DNA from: an uncultured Alistipes sp. | Lineage (GTDB): Bacteria; Bacteroidota; Bacteroidia; Bacteroidales; Rikenellaceae | Direction of reading: 5' to 3' | NCBI GenBank assembly: GCA_910584485.1 | Contig: CAJUAV010000004.1 | Coordinates: 48,784 to 112,783 of the forward strand | Length of the DNA stretch: 64,000 nt | Part shown: piece by piece, positions 51,653-60,545 of the stretch | Layout: every line of letters begins with the position of its first letter | Numbering within the stretch: the stretch's first letter is position 1 | The notes under the pieces: model-generated | What the model saw: the letters and a program-made list of their open reading frames with translations, nothing else | Database searches by the model: none | What the model was told of the DNA's origin: nothing | Made by a program: the position numbers and the translations under genes

Positions 51653-53347
51653 ATGAAACTGCGCAGCGCCATCCAATTCCGTCCCAAGTTCTTCGAGACG
51701 CTTCGAAGCTACGATCGGGAGCTCTTCTCGCGGGACGTCATGGCCGGCATCATCGTCGGCATCGTCGCCATTCCGCTTGCCATCGCCTTCGGTATCGCCT
51801 CGGGCGTCGGCCCCACCGAGGGCCTCGTGACGGCGATCATCGCGGGGCTTCTGATCTCCGTTTTCGGCGGTTCGAAGGTCCAGATCGGCGGCCCGACGGG
51901 TGCCTTCATCGTCATCATCTACGGCATCATCCAGCAATACGGCCTCGGCGGCCTGGCCGTCGCCACCGTCATGGCGGGCGTCATCCTCATTCTGATGGGG
52001 CTTTTCCGCTTCGGCACGATCATCAAGTTCATGCCCTATCCGATCATCGTCGGCTTCACGGGCGGTATCGCCATCACGATCTTCTCGACCCAGATGAACG
52101 ATCTGTTCGGCCTGGGCATCGAGCAGGTCCCCGCCAACTTCATCGACAAGTGGATCTGCTATTTCCGCCACCTCGACCGCATCGACTGGTGGGCCTTCGC
52201 CGTCGGTGCGGCCAGCATTCTCATCATCCGCTACACGCCCCGTCTGTCGAAGAAGATCCCCGGGTCGCTCGCCGCGATCGTCCTCATGACGCTCGTCTGC
52301 TGGCTCCTTAAACATTTCGCGGGCGTCGATTCGATCCGCACGATCGGCGACCTTTACGAACTCCCCTCGGGGCTGCCCGCCTTCCGTCTGCCGTCGCTCG
52401 GCGAGGCGTCGTTCTATGAAACGGTCGTCCGCCTGCTCCCCGTCGCCTTCACGATCGCCATGCTGGGCGCCATCGAATCGCTCCTCTCGGCCATGGTGGC
52501 CGACGGCGTGATCGGCGACCGCCACGACTCGAACACGGAGCTCATCGGCCAGGGCATCGCCAACGTCGTGGTTCCCTTCTTCGGCGGCATCCCCGCCACG
52601 GGCGCCATCGCCCGCACGATGGCCAACATCAACAACGGCGGCCGTACCCCCGTGGCGGGCATCGTCCATACGGTCGTGCTGCTCATGGTGCTGCTCTTCC
52701 TCGGCGGCCTGGTCGGGGCGATTCCGATGCCCTGCCTGGCGGGCGTCCTCATCATGGTCGCCTACAACATGAGCGGCTGGCGCACGATCCGCTCGATGTG
52801 CCGGCTCGAAATGTCGGGTACGGTGGTGCTCTTCACGACGCTGCTGCTCACGGTGATCTTCGACCTGACGATCGCCATCGAGGTGGGCCTCGTGCTGGCC
52901 ATCGGCCTCTTCCTGAAGCGTATTATGGAGAGCACGCACATCTCGGTGCTGCACGACGAAATGGAGATTCACCACGACGGCGAACGCGACGAGCGCCTCG
53001 TGATCCCTGCCCATACGGAGGTCTACGAGATCGAAGGACCCTTCTTCTTCGGTATCGCCACGAAATTCGAGGAGATGGCCCGCATGCGCGACGCCGAGCC
53101 GATCCGCATCGTGCGCATGCGCAAGGTGTCGTTCATCGATGCCACGGGGTTGCACAACCTCGAAATCTTCATTACCGCCTCGCTCCGTCAGGGGCAGCGC
53201 ATCATCCTTTCGGGCGTCCATGCGGCGGTCCGCACGGAGATCGAGCGCAGCGGCCTGATCGAGCTGGTGGGTGAAGAGAATGTCCTCGACCACATCCACA
53301 AGGCGATCAAGCGCGCCGAGGAGCTTTCGAAGGAGTTCGACCGATAG
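51653..53347 (+). CDS. SulP-family anion transporter with STAS domain
   Basis: 564 residues. About 11-12 membrane segments in the first 420 residues: DVMAGIIVGIVAIPLAIAFGIASG is the SulP opening, followed by GGSKVQIGGPTGAFIVIIYGI (the anion-site Gly/Pro segment). A cytoplasmic STAS domain at about 440-560 holds VRMRKVSFIDATGLHNLEIF. The family carries sulfate, bicarbonate or other anions; the substrate here is unknown. Single gene, own promoter and terminator. Confidence 0.95.
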   Translation: MKLRSAIQFRPKFFETLRSYDRELFSRDVMAGIIVGIVAIPLAIAFGIASGVGPTEGLVTAIIAGLLISVFGGSKVQIGGPTGAFIVIIYGIIQQYGLGGLAVATVMAGVILILMGLFRFGTIIKFMPYPIIVGFTGGIAITIFSTQMNDLFGLGIEQVPANFIDKWICYFRHLDRIDWWAFAVGAASILIIRYTPRLSKKIPGSLAAIVLMTLVCWLLKHFAGVDSIRTIGDLYELPSGLPAFRLPSLGEASFYETVVRLLPVAFTIAMLGAIESLLSAMVADGVIGDRHDSNTELIGQGIANVVVPFFGGIPATGAIARTMANINNGGRTPVAGIVHTVVLLMVLLFLGGLVGAIPMPCLAGVLIMVAYNMSGWRTIRSMCRLEMSGTVVLFTTLLLTVIFDLTIAIEVGLVLAIGLFLKRIMESTHISVLHDEMEIHHDGERDERLVIPAHTEVYEIEGPFFFGIATKFEEMARMRDAEPIRIVRMRKVSFIDATGLHNLEIFITASLRQGQRIILSGVHAAVRTEIERSGLIELVGEENVLDHIHKAIKRAEELSKEFDR

Positions 53348-53364
53348 CCGGCCGCGCCGCAACG

Positions 53365-53398
53365 AAAAGCGGGTCTCCTTGAAAGGAGACCCGCTTTT
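53365..53398. terminator. Bidirectional terminator
   Basis: 14-bp perfect stem (AAAAGCGGGTCTCC and complement) with A and T tracts, between convergent genes. Confidence 0.85.
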
Positions 53399-53403
53399 CG
53401 GTT

Positions 53404-54021
53404 TTACAGAATCGGGAACCAGACGAAGACCGCCGCGTCCCACAGGGCGTGGGAGAGGAGGATGGCGGTGAATCGTTCGGGAAAGAAGCGGTAGAGCAGT
53501 CCCCATACGGTGCCGGCCGTCAGGGCGGCGAGGACGAGCATCAGGTTGCACGAGGGCAGGTGGACGAGCGTGTAGAGCGCCGTGGCGACCAGAAAACCGC
53601 GATCGACGCCCCAGCGCTTCGAGAGCCGTTCCTGCACGTAGCCGCGCCAGTAGATCTCTTCGGCGGGGCCCACGAGCAACAGCAGCAGTAGCGAAAGCCC
53701 CCATGGCGAACACCCCTCCTTGATGCCGTAGACGGCGTCGACCTCCGCGCGGGCGAACGGGAAGAGCCACGAGGCGACCTTGTCGCCGATCCAGAACACG
53801 CCCCAGAGGGCGACGGCGATCGCGACGCCGAGGAGCAGGTTTTCGCGCGTGAAGCGGAGCCGTTCCCACCAGGCGGGGGCGAAGAGGGTGGCCAGGCTCG
53901 TCAGCAGCAGCGCCGAACCGGCCATCATCTGCCAGAAATCGAAACGGGGTGCCGTCAGCGGGCAGAACATGAGCGTCCAGAGCACGAAGGCGAGGACGAG
54001 CGTGAAGGCGACGCGTTTCAT
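53404..54021 (-). CDS. CPBP-family intramembrane protease
   Basis: 205 residues, mainly membrane helices. The CPBP (Abi/Rce1) motifs are VGPAEEIYWRGYVQ (Glu-Glu and Arg), LYTLVHLPSC (His) and LLSHALWDAAVF (His). Family members are glutamic endopeptidases in the membrane. The start overlaps the end of menA by 4 bp, so translation is coupled. The substrate is unknown. Confidence 0.9.
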   Translation of the reverse strand: MKRVAFTLVLAFVLWTLMFCPLTAPRFDFWQMMAGSALLLTSLATLFAPAWWERLRFTRENLLLGVAIAVALWGVFWIGDKVASWLFPFARAEVDAVYGIKEGCSPWGLSLLLLLLVGPAEEIYWRGYVQERLSKRWGVDRGFLVATALYTLVHLPSCNLMLVLAALTAGTVWGLLYRFFPERFTAILLSHALWDAAVFVWFPIL

Positions 54022-54914
54022 CGGAGCCACGTATCGAGGAGCAGCGACGCCGTCATGACGAGGCTGAAGAGCAGTTGCAGCTGTGCCGATCGCTGGTCGA
54101 GCGTCGCGATGGCGGCGGCATCCTCCTCCGTGCGGAAGGCGCGCATCGCGCGGCTGTTGCGCAGCGCAAGGCCGAGGAGCGCCACGACGACGACCGACCA
54201 CCACGGGAAGATGCCGAAGGGAACGAGCAGCACCACCCAGGCGAAGGGGAAGAGGGTCTCGAAGCTGTAGAGGGCCACCGAGCCGCGCACGCCGAGCCCG
54301 TGGGCGAGCGTCTTGACCGCTGCGCGGCGGTCGGTGCGCATGTCGCGCGTGTTGTTGGCGTGGAGGATGGCATCGACTAACAGCCCCACGGGCAGCGCCA
54401 TCCACAGCACGCGCCACTCGACATAGCCCAGTGCGACGAACGAGGTGCCGAGGGCGGGCAGCAGCCCGTAGGCCGTCAGGATCACCAGGTCGCCCAGCGC
54501 GCGGTATTTCAGGGGCGGGTAGCAGAGCGTGCAGAGGAGGCCGCCAAGACCGATCCAGAAGAGCAGCAGCCCCGTGCGAGCCATCAGCGCGAGTCCTGCG
54601 GCGAGGGCGAAGCCGAGCAGGCCGAACGAGAGGTTGCGGATCTCGACGGGGGTGAAAAGTCCCTGCGTGAGGGTGACGACGCCGTACGATTCGGCCGTGT
54701 CGACGCCGCTGCGGAAATCGCAGTAGTCGCTCCAGGTGTTGCCTGCGGCGTGGAAAAGAACGATCGCTCCGACGGCCCAGAGGCCGTTCGTCCAGTCGAC
54801 GCCGCCGACCGCCCACGCCAGGAAGGCGAGCGATGCGATGACCGAAAGGGCCGAAGCGGTGAAGGACCAGGGGCGCGTTGCCACGATCCATGCTTTCAAC
54901 GAATGTTTTGCCAT
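54018..54914 (-). CDS. menA: Menaquinone prenyltransferase (UbiA/MenA family)
   Basis: 298 residues, about 8-9 membrane helices. It attaches the polyprenyl chain to dihydroxynaphthoate in menaquinone synthesis. AAGNTWSDYCDFRSGVDT is the first Asp-rich motif; ILHANNTRDMRTDRRAAVKTL is the second. Start at ATG 54914 (MAKHSLKAWIVATRPWS), with a -7 box 25 bp upstream; longer in-frame starts overlap that box. UbiA relatives are similar, so MenA is inferred from the ATRPWSF N-terminus. Confidence 0.9.
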   Translation of the reverse strand: MAKHSLKAWIVATRPWSFTASALSVIASLAFLAWAVGGVDWTNGLWAVGAIVLFHAAGNTWSDYCDFRSGVDTAESYGVVTLTQGLFTPVEIRNLSFGLLGFALAAGLALMARTGLLLFWIGLGGLLCTLCYPPLKYRALGDLVILTAYGLLPALGTSFVALGYVEWRVLWMALPVGLLVDAILHANNTRDMRTDRRAAVKTLAHGLGVRGSVALYSFETLFPFAWVVLLVPFGIFPWWSVVVVALLGLALRNSRAMRAFRTEEDAAAIATLDQRSAQLQLLFSLVMTASLLLDTWLR

Positions 54915-54939
54915 CTTATTTATCGGATTCTGAATCGGA

Positions 54940-54947
54940 CAAAGATA
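54940..54947 (-). promoter_or_regulatory. -7 box of menA
   Basis: TATCTTTG on the minus strand, 25 bp before the ATG at 54914. Confidence 0.65.
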
Positions 54948-54954
54948 ACACAAT

Positions 54955-55197
54955 CGGGGCGATTCGCCAAATGCGTCGGGGGGGGGCGGCCGGCGCTTTC
55001 GAAAGGGGCTCGGATGTGCGGGGGGGGACCGATCGGGGGCGATGGCACGCAGCCTTGCGCAGGGTGCCGATCGCTTTCGTCCGTTTGCCGCTTCGGAAGG
55101 AGCGTGGCGCGGTTCGCTCGGGCGGCCTGTTCGTGCTGCCGCCCGCCGCCGATGGCGCGCCGCCTTGCGCGCAGTGCTGCCCGCCTGCCGCCTCGGC
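54955..55197. other. GC-rich gene-free stretch with G runs
   Basis: 240 bp with two runs of eight or more G and with GC-rich sequence before the lipoprotein stop. No gene, repeat or terminator is recognised. Confidence 0.5.
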
Positions 55198-56019
55198 TCA
55201 ATAACGGAAGAGAAGCTCCGCAGGCTCGTGCGCGGTGACGAAGATCCGCTGCTCCTCGGTCGCGGTGCGGCCGTCGCGCGTGCGCTCGATCCGCAGCAGG
55301 TTCTCCTCGTCGAGGGCGCAGGGCACCTCGAAGGCCTCTTCGTATCGGAGGGCGACGTACCGGCAGAAACCGCTGCGCCCGATGCCGTAGGGGGTGTCGA
55401 GCGGTTTGTCGGCCGTATCGCAGGCCGCGCCCCACGGAAAGAGGGTGCCGACCTCGAAGCGGTCGGAGTCGGCTGCGGGCTCGTAGCCGGTCAGCACGAT
55501 GCGGAGCATCCGTTTGCGCGGAAACCGGAAATCGAGCCGGTCGTGCCCGTTGCGTTCGGGGCGGATGAGGTACGAGCATTGCGGCGCTGCCGTGCGGTCC
55601 GCTTCGGCACGCGGGCTGTCGGGGGCCAGCACCGCCGACTGGTCGACGGGCAACAGGTAGCGGTCGGCGGGGAGCCGTTTCAGGTCGACCGTCAGCGAGA
55701 AACTGCGTTCGGCCCCCTCCTCCTCCTGCAACTCGCCGTCGCGCAGGGCGAAAACGAGCCGATAGCGGCCGTCGGCATCGGTTGTCGCCCGCGCCTTGTG
55801 GCGTGTGAGGGCGTAGTGGAAACCTACGTGCTTGCGATAGTCCACGCGGAGCTCGACCCCCGCCAGCGGCTCGCCGCCGGAGGTGGTGACGACCCCTTCG
55901 ATCGTCGTGGCGTCGGGGGTGTCTTCGCGCATGAAATCGTTCTTCTCCTTCACGCAGCCCGCCGCGGCGAGCAGGACGAGACCGCCGAGCAGCAGCCTCG
56001 TCGGATAACCGTATGTCAT
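55198..56019 (-). CDS. Lipoprotein with carboxypeptidase-like regulatory domain
   Basis: 273 residues from ATG 56019, where a lipoprotein signal begins (LLLGGLVLLAAAGC, Cys lipidated). Residues of about 40-120 form a CarboxypepD_reg-like beta sandwich: TTIEGVVTTSGGEPLAGVEL and ATTDADGRYRLVF are the classic pair. The rest is beta-rich, unassigned. In Bacteroidetes such proteins sit on the outer membrane. uvrC lies 95 bp upstream on the same strand; whether they share a transcript is unclear. Confidence 0.8.
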   Translation of the reverse strand: MTYGYPTRLLLGGLVLLAAAGCVKEKNDFMREDTPDATTIEGVVTTSGGEPLAGVELRVDYRKHVGFHYALTRHKARATTDADGRYRLVFALRDGELQEEEGAERSFSLTVDLKRLPADRYLLPVDQSAVLAPDSPRAEADRTAAPQCSYLIRPERNGHDRLDFRFPRKRMLRIVLTGYEPAADSDRFEVGTLFPWGAACDTADKPLDTPYGIGRSGFCRYVALRYEEAFEVPCALDEENLLRIERTRDGRTATEEQRIFVTAHEPAELLFRY

Positions 56020-56113
56020 GGGATGTTCTTTTTTTCGGCCATGCGAACGCCGCATCGCTGTTCGGTAAACGCGCGCAGGGCGCCGATACTGCACGGCGGG
56101 CGGCGGAAAAAGA

Positions 56114-57943
56114 TCAGGCGAGCGGCTGCTCCTTTTCGAAGAAGGCCTTGATCTTGCGCGCCTTGGCGGGGCCGACGAGCGCCGAGAGCTCTTCGATGTG
56201 TGCCGCGCGCACCTTCGCCACGGTGCGGAAATGGCGGAGCAGCGTTTCGATCGTCTTGCGGCCCACCCCCTCGATCTGCTCCAGCTCGGTGCGGATGAAG
56301 CCGCCGCTGCGCTTCTGGCGGTGGAAGGTGATGCCGAAGCGGTGCGCCTCGTCGCGCAGGTGGCAGACCACCTTCAGCGGTTCGCCCGTGCGGCTCAAAT
56401 AGTAGGGCAGCGGATCGTTCGGGAAGAAGATCTCTTCGATGCGCTTGGCCAGGCCGACGATCGGCACCCTCTTTTCGATTCCCAGCTCGCACAGCACCCC
56501 GTAGGCGCTCGAAAGCTGCCCCTTGCCGCCGTCGACGATGATCAGGTCGGGCAGCTCGGCTCCCTCTTCGAGCAGGCGGCCGTAGCGGCGGCCGACGATC
56601 TCGCGCATCGAGGCGAAATCGTCGGGCCCCACGACCGTCTTGACGTTGAAATGGCGGTACTCCTTGCGCGAGGGCTTGCCGTCGCGGAAGACGACGCACG
56701 AGGCGACGGGGTAGGTCCCCTGCAGGTTCGAGTTGTCGAAGCATTCGATGTGGCGCGGCTGCCGCTCCAGATGCAGCTCCTTGCGCATCGCCTCCATCAG
56801 ACGCTCCGTATGGCGTTCGGGATTCCTGATTTCGAGGTTCTTGAGCTGCTCGGCGCGGTAGATGCGGGCGCTCTTTTGCGAGAACTCCAGCAGGTCGAGC
56901 TTCTCGCCCCGCTTCGGGACGGTGAAGGTCACCCCGTCGAAGAGCAGCGTCGTCGAGGGGAGGAAGGGAACGATCACCTCGCGCGCCAGCCCGTCCCCCG
57001 CGATCTGTTCGACGGCGTGCTGGATCCCCTGCGTCAGCAGGTCGGCCTCCGTGGCGTCGACGCCCGTCGAGAGGCGCACCGTCGAGACGCCGACGATCGA
57101 TCCGTGGCGGATGCGGAGGAAGTTGCAGAAGGCGACGTCGTCGTCGACCAGCAGCGAGAAGACGTCGACGTCGGTGATGCGGGCCGAGACGATCACCGAG
57201 CGGCCCGCGTAGTGGTCGAGGGCGTCGAGCCGCAGCTTGCAGCGCTGCGCCTGCTCGAAGCGCAGCTCGGCGGCGGCCCGCTCCATCTCCGCTTCGAGGT
57301 GGCGGCGGACGGGTCCCAGGTCGCCCTTCAGGATCGAGGTGACCAGCCCGATCTGCTCGGCGTACTCCGCTTCGCTCTGCGCTCCGACGCAGGGGCCCTT
57401 GCAGTTGCCGAGGTGGTACTGGAGGCAGACCGAGTAGCGGCCGCGGGCGATCGCCGCGGGCGAGAGGTTCAGCTTGCAGGTGCGCAGCGGAATGACGTCG
57501 CGGACGAACTCCAGCACGCTGCGCTGCATCATGATCGAGCCGTAGGGGCCGTAGTATTGCGAGCCGTCGCGCACCACCTGCCGCGTCGACTGTACGCGCG
57601 GAAAGGGTTCGCGCCGCACGACGATCCACGGGTAGGTCTTGTCGTCCTTGAGCAGGATGTTGTAGCGGGGCTGGAGGGTCTTGATGAGCGAGTTTTCGAG
57701 CAGCAGGGCGTCCGTCTCGCTGTCGACGACGATGTGGCGGATCTCGACGATCTGCTTCACCAGCACGCGGACCTTGGGCGAGTGCTCCTTGCTCTCGACG
57801 AAATAGGAGGAGACGCGCTTGCGCAGGCTCTTGGCCTTGCCGACGTAGATGATCGTTCCCGTGCGGTCCACGAACTGGTAGACCCCGGGCGAGAGCGGCA
57901 GCAGGGCTACCTGCTCCTTGAGCTTGTTGCGGTCGGCTTGCAT
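56114..57943 (-). CDS. uvrC: UvrABC excinuclease subunit C
   Basis: 609 residues. It makes both cuts around damaged DNA in nucleotide excision repair. N-terminal GIY-YIG nuclease: PGVYQFVDRTGTIIYVGKAK (about 18-37). A UVR motif lies near 210 (AEMERAAAELRFEQAQ). The RNase H-like half contains ECFDNSNLQGTYPVASCVVF and DLIIVDGGKGQLSSAY. A C-terminal helix-hairpin-helix (IEGVGRKTIETLLRHF, then FEKEQPLA) ends the protein. Start ATG 57943 follows a -7 box by only 4 bp, which suggests a leaderless mRNA; the frame is open upstream. Confidence 0.96.
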   Translation of the reverse strand: MQADRNKLKEQVALLPLSPGVYQFVDRTGTIIYVGKAKSLRKRVSSYFVESKEHSPKVRVLVKQIVEIRHIVVDSETDALLLENSLIKTLQPRYNILLKDDKTYPWIVVRREPFPRVQSTRQVVRDGSQYYGPYGSIMMQRSVLEFVRDVIPLRTCKLNLSPAAIARGRYSVCLQYHLGNCKGPCVGAQSEAEYAEQIGLVTSILKGDLGPVRRHLEAEMERAAAELRFEQAQRCKLRLDALDHYAGRSVIVSARITDVDVFSLLVDDDVAFCNFLRIRHGSIVGVSTVRLSTGVDATEADLLTQGIQHAVEQIAGDGLAREVIVPFLPSTTLLFDGVTFTVPKRGEKLDLLEFSQKSARIYRAEQLKNLEIRNPERHTERLMEAMRKELHLERQPRHIECFDNSNLQGTYPVASCVVFRDGKPSRKEYRHFNVKTVVGPDDFASMREIVGRRYGRLLEEGAELPDLIIVDGGKGQLSSAYGVLCELGIEKRVPIVGLAKRIEEIFFPNDPLPYYLSRTGEPLKVVCHLRDEAHRFGITFHRQKRSGGFIRTELEQIEGVGRKTIETLLRHFRTVAKVRAAHIEELSALVGPAKARKIKAFFEKEQPLA

Positions 57944-57947
57944 CCGA

Positions 57948-57955
57948 CAAATATA
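57948..57955 (-). promoter_or_regulatory. -7 box of uvrC, likely leaderless mRNA
   Basis: TATATTTG on the minus strand ends 4 bp before the ATG at 57943. A TSS about 7 nt after the box would fall inside the start codon. Confidence 0.6.
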
Positions 57956-58127
57956 CGGCGAAAGTGCGAGAATCGCAATACGCCCGACGGGCCGCATCGC
58001 GGCGGAAAGGGGCGTTGCGCGCAACGGGTGGCTGTTGCGGGCGGTACCGCTGCGGGGAAGGGCTGCGAACCGTTGTGAGCTGTTGCGCATGACGGACCGC
58101 GCGGCATCGCGGCCGAAAGCGGGGGTG

Positions 58128-58574
58128 TCAGAGCTGCGGGAAGCGGTCGAGGGGTCGGTAGCCGCCCTCCCCGTCGCACCGGTAACAGTAGTGTTTCAGC
58201 CCGTTTGTCAGCACGATGTAGCGGGCACCGAGCACCGAGTTGTAGCGCACGGCCTGTTCGAGGGTCGCGCGGCCGATCGCGACGTCGGCCGCCTTGCATT
58301 CGGCCACGAGCAGCGGCCGCCCCGCCTCGTCGACCACCACCACGTCGGCGCGCTGCGGCTGCCCGTTGAGCGGCACGGGATACTCCTCGACGATCCGCTG
58401 CGGGCTCGCGCCGCACCGTTCGACGAGGTAGGCGACCAGGTGGCGCCGCACCCACTCCTCGGGGGTCAGCACCAGCCAGCAGCCGCGCACCGCGCACCAC
58501 ACCTGCGGCTGCCCGTTCACGCGGCGGCCGCGCAGACGGATGGCGGGGAAACGGAGTTTAGGCAGTTCGCACAT
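58128..58574 (-). CDS. HsdR_N-like nuclease-fold protein
   Basis: 148 residues. It matches the N-terminal domain of type I restriction HsdR (HSDR_N): WVRRHLVAYLVERCGASPQRIVEEYP, then ADVVVVDEAGRPLLVAECKAADVAI with the PD-(D/E)xK residues (Asp, Glu-x-Lys). QAVRYNSVLGARYIVLTNGLKHYC completes the domain. It stands alone: no methylase, specificity subunit or helicase nearby. Stand-alone HSDR_N proteins are common in Bacteroidetes and of unknown role. Start ATG 58574 is chosen for spacing; a longer frame exists. Confidence 0.85.
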   Translation of the reverse strand: MCELPKLRFPAIRLRGRRVNGQPQVWCAVRGCWLVLTPEEWVRRHLVAYLVERCGASPQRIVEEYPVPLNGQPQRADVVVVDEAGRPLLVAECKAADVAIGRATLEQAVRYNSVLGARYIVLTNGLKHYCYRCDGEGGYRPLDRFPQL

Positions 58575-58595
58575 CGCGGGTTCGAAAAAAAAACG

Positions 58596-58603
58596 TATCT
58601 TTG
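58596..58603 (+). promoter_or_regulatory. Plus-strand -7 box before the GH2-like gene
   Basis: TATCTTTG, 70 bp before the ATG at 58674. It faces the minus-strand box at 58659-58666. Confidence 0.55.
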
Positions 58604-58658
58604 TCCGAGTAACCTTCGGCACGGGACGGTCCCCTCGAAAAGGGCGCCGCTACGGCCG

Positions 58659-58666
58659 CAAAGATA
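58659..58666 (-). promoter_or_regulatory. Minus-strand -7 box before the HsdR_N-like gene
   Basis: TATCTTTG on the minus strand, 84 bp before the ATG at 58574. The two start sites would overlap by about 40 bp. Confidence 0.5.
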
Positions 58667-58673
58667 GAAAACT

Positions 58674-59975
58674 ATGCGCACATTGCTCGCTCTGCTGACG
58701 CTTTTTTCGTGCTGCACGCTCGCCGCGCAACCCGCCGTCACCGAAAACCGCGAACGCCCCCGCTGCACGACGATTCCCTACGCTTCGGCGGCCGATGCCG
58801 ACGCGGCCGCGGCGCAACACCGCTACGGGGCGCCGATCACCGCGTGGACCTTCGCCGACGGGCGCCGCACGGCCCTCTTCACGGTCCCCTTCGCGTGGGC
58901 CAACCGACGGGTCGTGCTGACGATCGGCAGCGTCGCGACCGATTACGAGCTCTTCGTGAACGGCCGCCGCGTCGCCTATGCCGCCGACGGCAACACCCCC
59001 GCCGATTTCGACATCACCCGCTTCGCGAAGGAGGGGCGCAACGAGGTGGCGATCCGCCCGATCGCCTCCGAGGCGGTCGCGGCCCTCGAGAGCTGGAAGC
59101 GCACGGCGCCTCCGACGGCCGTCGGCGAGGTCCGCGTGACGAGCCCCGCGACGATGGGTGTCCGCGACGTGCTGGTCGCGACGCGTTACAACGGGGCGGA
59201 GCGCGCCGAGGCGCAGGCCGAGGTGGGCATCGTCGTAAAGAGCCACGCCCTCAATCCGCGCACGGTGCGCCTCGAATACGAGCTGCTCGATCCGGCGGGT
59301 CGGACCATCGAGACGGGCCATCGCTCCCTGACGCTCCGCATGCGGGGCGAGGATACGCTCCGTTTCCTGACACGCGTGCCCGACAGCCTGCTGTGGTCGC
59401 CCGAGCGGCCGCAGCGCCATACGCTGCGGCTCCGCACGCAGCACGAGGGACGCTACGTCGAACACCTGCGGCTGCCGATCGGCTTCCGCACGCTCGAGGT
59501 CGAGGACGGCCGCCTGCGCATCAACGGCCGCCCGACGCCGCTGCACGCCCGCGAAGCGGCGCCTACGGTGACCGATGCCGAGCTGCGGCAGCTGCGCGAG
59601 GCGGGCTGCAACACCCTGCGCCTCACTCCCGGGGCCGTTTCGCCGCGACTTTTCGAGCGGTGCGACTCGCTCGGCATGCTGGTCGTCGTGCAGGCCCCGA
59701 TCGATACGCGCGACAGCGGTTCGTCGCGCCTGCGGGGCGGCAATCCGTCGAACGATCCCGCCTGGCGGGAGGCCTTCCTCGAACGGGTCGACAACGCCTA
59801 TCACACCGCCAAACGTCATCCGTCGGTGATCGCCTGGTCGCTCGCCGCCCCCTCGGCCAACGGCATCTGCCTCTACGAGGCCTACCTGCGCCTGCGGTCA
59901 TACGGCGATCCGCGCCCCGTCTGCTATCCCGCGGCCGACGGCGAGTGGAACAGCGATGCGCTGACGTTCGAGTAG
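58674..59975 (+). CDS. GH2-like protein lacking both catalytic glutamates
   Basis: 433 residues with a signal peptide (MRTLLALLTLFSCCTLAAQ). It follows the GH2 beta-galactosidase plan: a sugar-binding jelly-roll (about 40-150, WANRRVVLTIGSVATDYELFVNG), an immunoglobulin-like domain (about 155-270), and a TIM-barrel start (about 275-430). The GH2 acid/base motif would read HPSVIxWSLGNESGNG; here it is HPSVIAWSLAAPSANG, so the Asn-Glu is lost. The protein ends at a TAG soon after, before the nucleophile Glu region. It is therefore no active glycosidase of this type, unless truncated recently. A sugar-binding role is possible. Confidence 0.85.
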   Translation: MRTLLALLTLFSCCTLAAQPAVTENRERPRCTTIPYASAADADAAAAQHRYGAPITAWTFADGRRTALFTVPFAWANRRVVLTIGSVATDYELFVNGRRVAYAADGNTPADFDITRFAKEGRNEVAIRPIASEAVAALESWKRTAPPTAVGEVRVTSPATMGVRDVLVATRYNGAERAEAQAEVGIVVKSHALNPRTVRLEYELLDPAGRTIETGHRSLTLRMRGEDTLRFLTRVPDSLLWSPERPQRHTLRLRTQHEGRYVEHLRLPIGFRTLEVEDGRLRINGRPTPLHAREAAPTVTDAELRQLREAGCNTLRLTPGAVSPRLFERCDSLGMLVVVQAPIDTRDSGSSRLRGGNPSNDPAWREAFLERVDNAYHTAKRHPSVIAWSLAAPSANGICLYEAYLRLRSYGDPRPVCYPAADGEWNSDALTFE

Positions 59976-60238
59976 ATCGGGCGGCGCGGGGCGGTCGTCG
60001 TCGCCGCGTTGTCGTCGCCGCGTTGTCTGCGCCGCCGCCGCGAACGGGCGTATCTTCGTCGGGGGCGGCGTGCGACGGCCGTTGCCGGTTGGCCGCAGCT
60101 GCCGTGCGGTCGCCCTTTGCGGTACGGAACTTGCAGCGATCGGGCAGGGGGACTGCCGTGAGAGCCGTCCGAAAAAGGGGGCGAAAAGGGCTTCCCGCGG
60201 GGCTTCGACAATTTTTTTACGATTTTTTCGTCGAAAAA
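59976..60238. other. Gene-free stretch with short GC repeats
   Basis: About 260 bp without a gene; it begins with repeats of CGTCGCCGCGTTGT and ends at the tRNA-Lys promoter. Whether it contains the lost 3' part of the GH2-like gene cannot be seen; no GH2 motif was found in any frame. Confidence 0.55.
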
Positions 60239-60270
60239 TTTGCACGAAAAAACTTTTGTCCCTATCTTTG
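60239..60270 (+). promoter_or_regulatory. Promoter of tRNA-Lys
   Basis: -33 TTTG (60239-60242), 20-bp spacer, -7 TATCTTTG (60263-60270). Confidence 0.75.
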
Positions 60271-60327
60271 CACCGCAATCGGGAAGGAAACGCGGAGCGA
60301 TCCGAACCTCCGCCCGAGCGCAAAAAT

Positions 60328-60400
60328 GCCTCTTTAGCTCAGTTGGTAGAGCACGACACTCTTAATGTTGGGGTCCAGGGTTCGAGCCCCTGAGGGGGTA
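60328..60400 (+). tRNA. tRNA-Lys (anticodon CTT)
   Basis: 73 nt cloverleaf: D arm AGCTCAGTTGGTAGAGC, anticodon loop CTCTTAA with CTT at 60361-60363, T loop TTCGAGC. The acceptor stem has several G-T pairs. CCA is not encoded. Confidence 0.92.
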
Positions 60401-60405
60401 CGGAA

Positions 60406-60435
60406 GCGAACATCGAGAGATGTTCGCTTTTTTTT
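60406..60435 (+). terminator. Terminator after tRNA-Lys
   Basis: 9-bp stem GCGAACATC / GATGTTCGC with a GAGA loop, then eight T. Confidence 0.9.
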
Positions 60436-60495
60436 GTGTCCGCAGGCAGGGGTGCATCGTCCCGCCGCGCTTGCGGGCCGTTCGAACGACGAAAA

Positions 60496-60533
60496 AACGC
60501 CCCGACCTGCGCTCACATGCGGGTCGGGGCGTT
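60496..60533 (-). terminator. Terminator of the GH2-GH88 operon
   Basis: 15-bp perfect stem AACGCCCCGACCTGC and complement, just after the GH88 stop; also T-rich on the minus strand. Confidence 0.8.
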
Positions 60534-60545
60534 CCGCTTGCCTTT

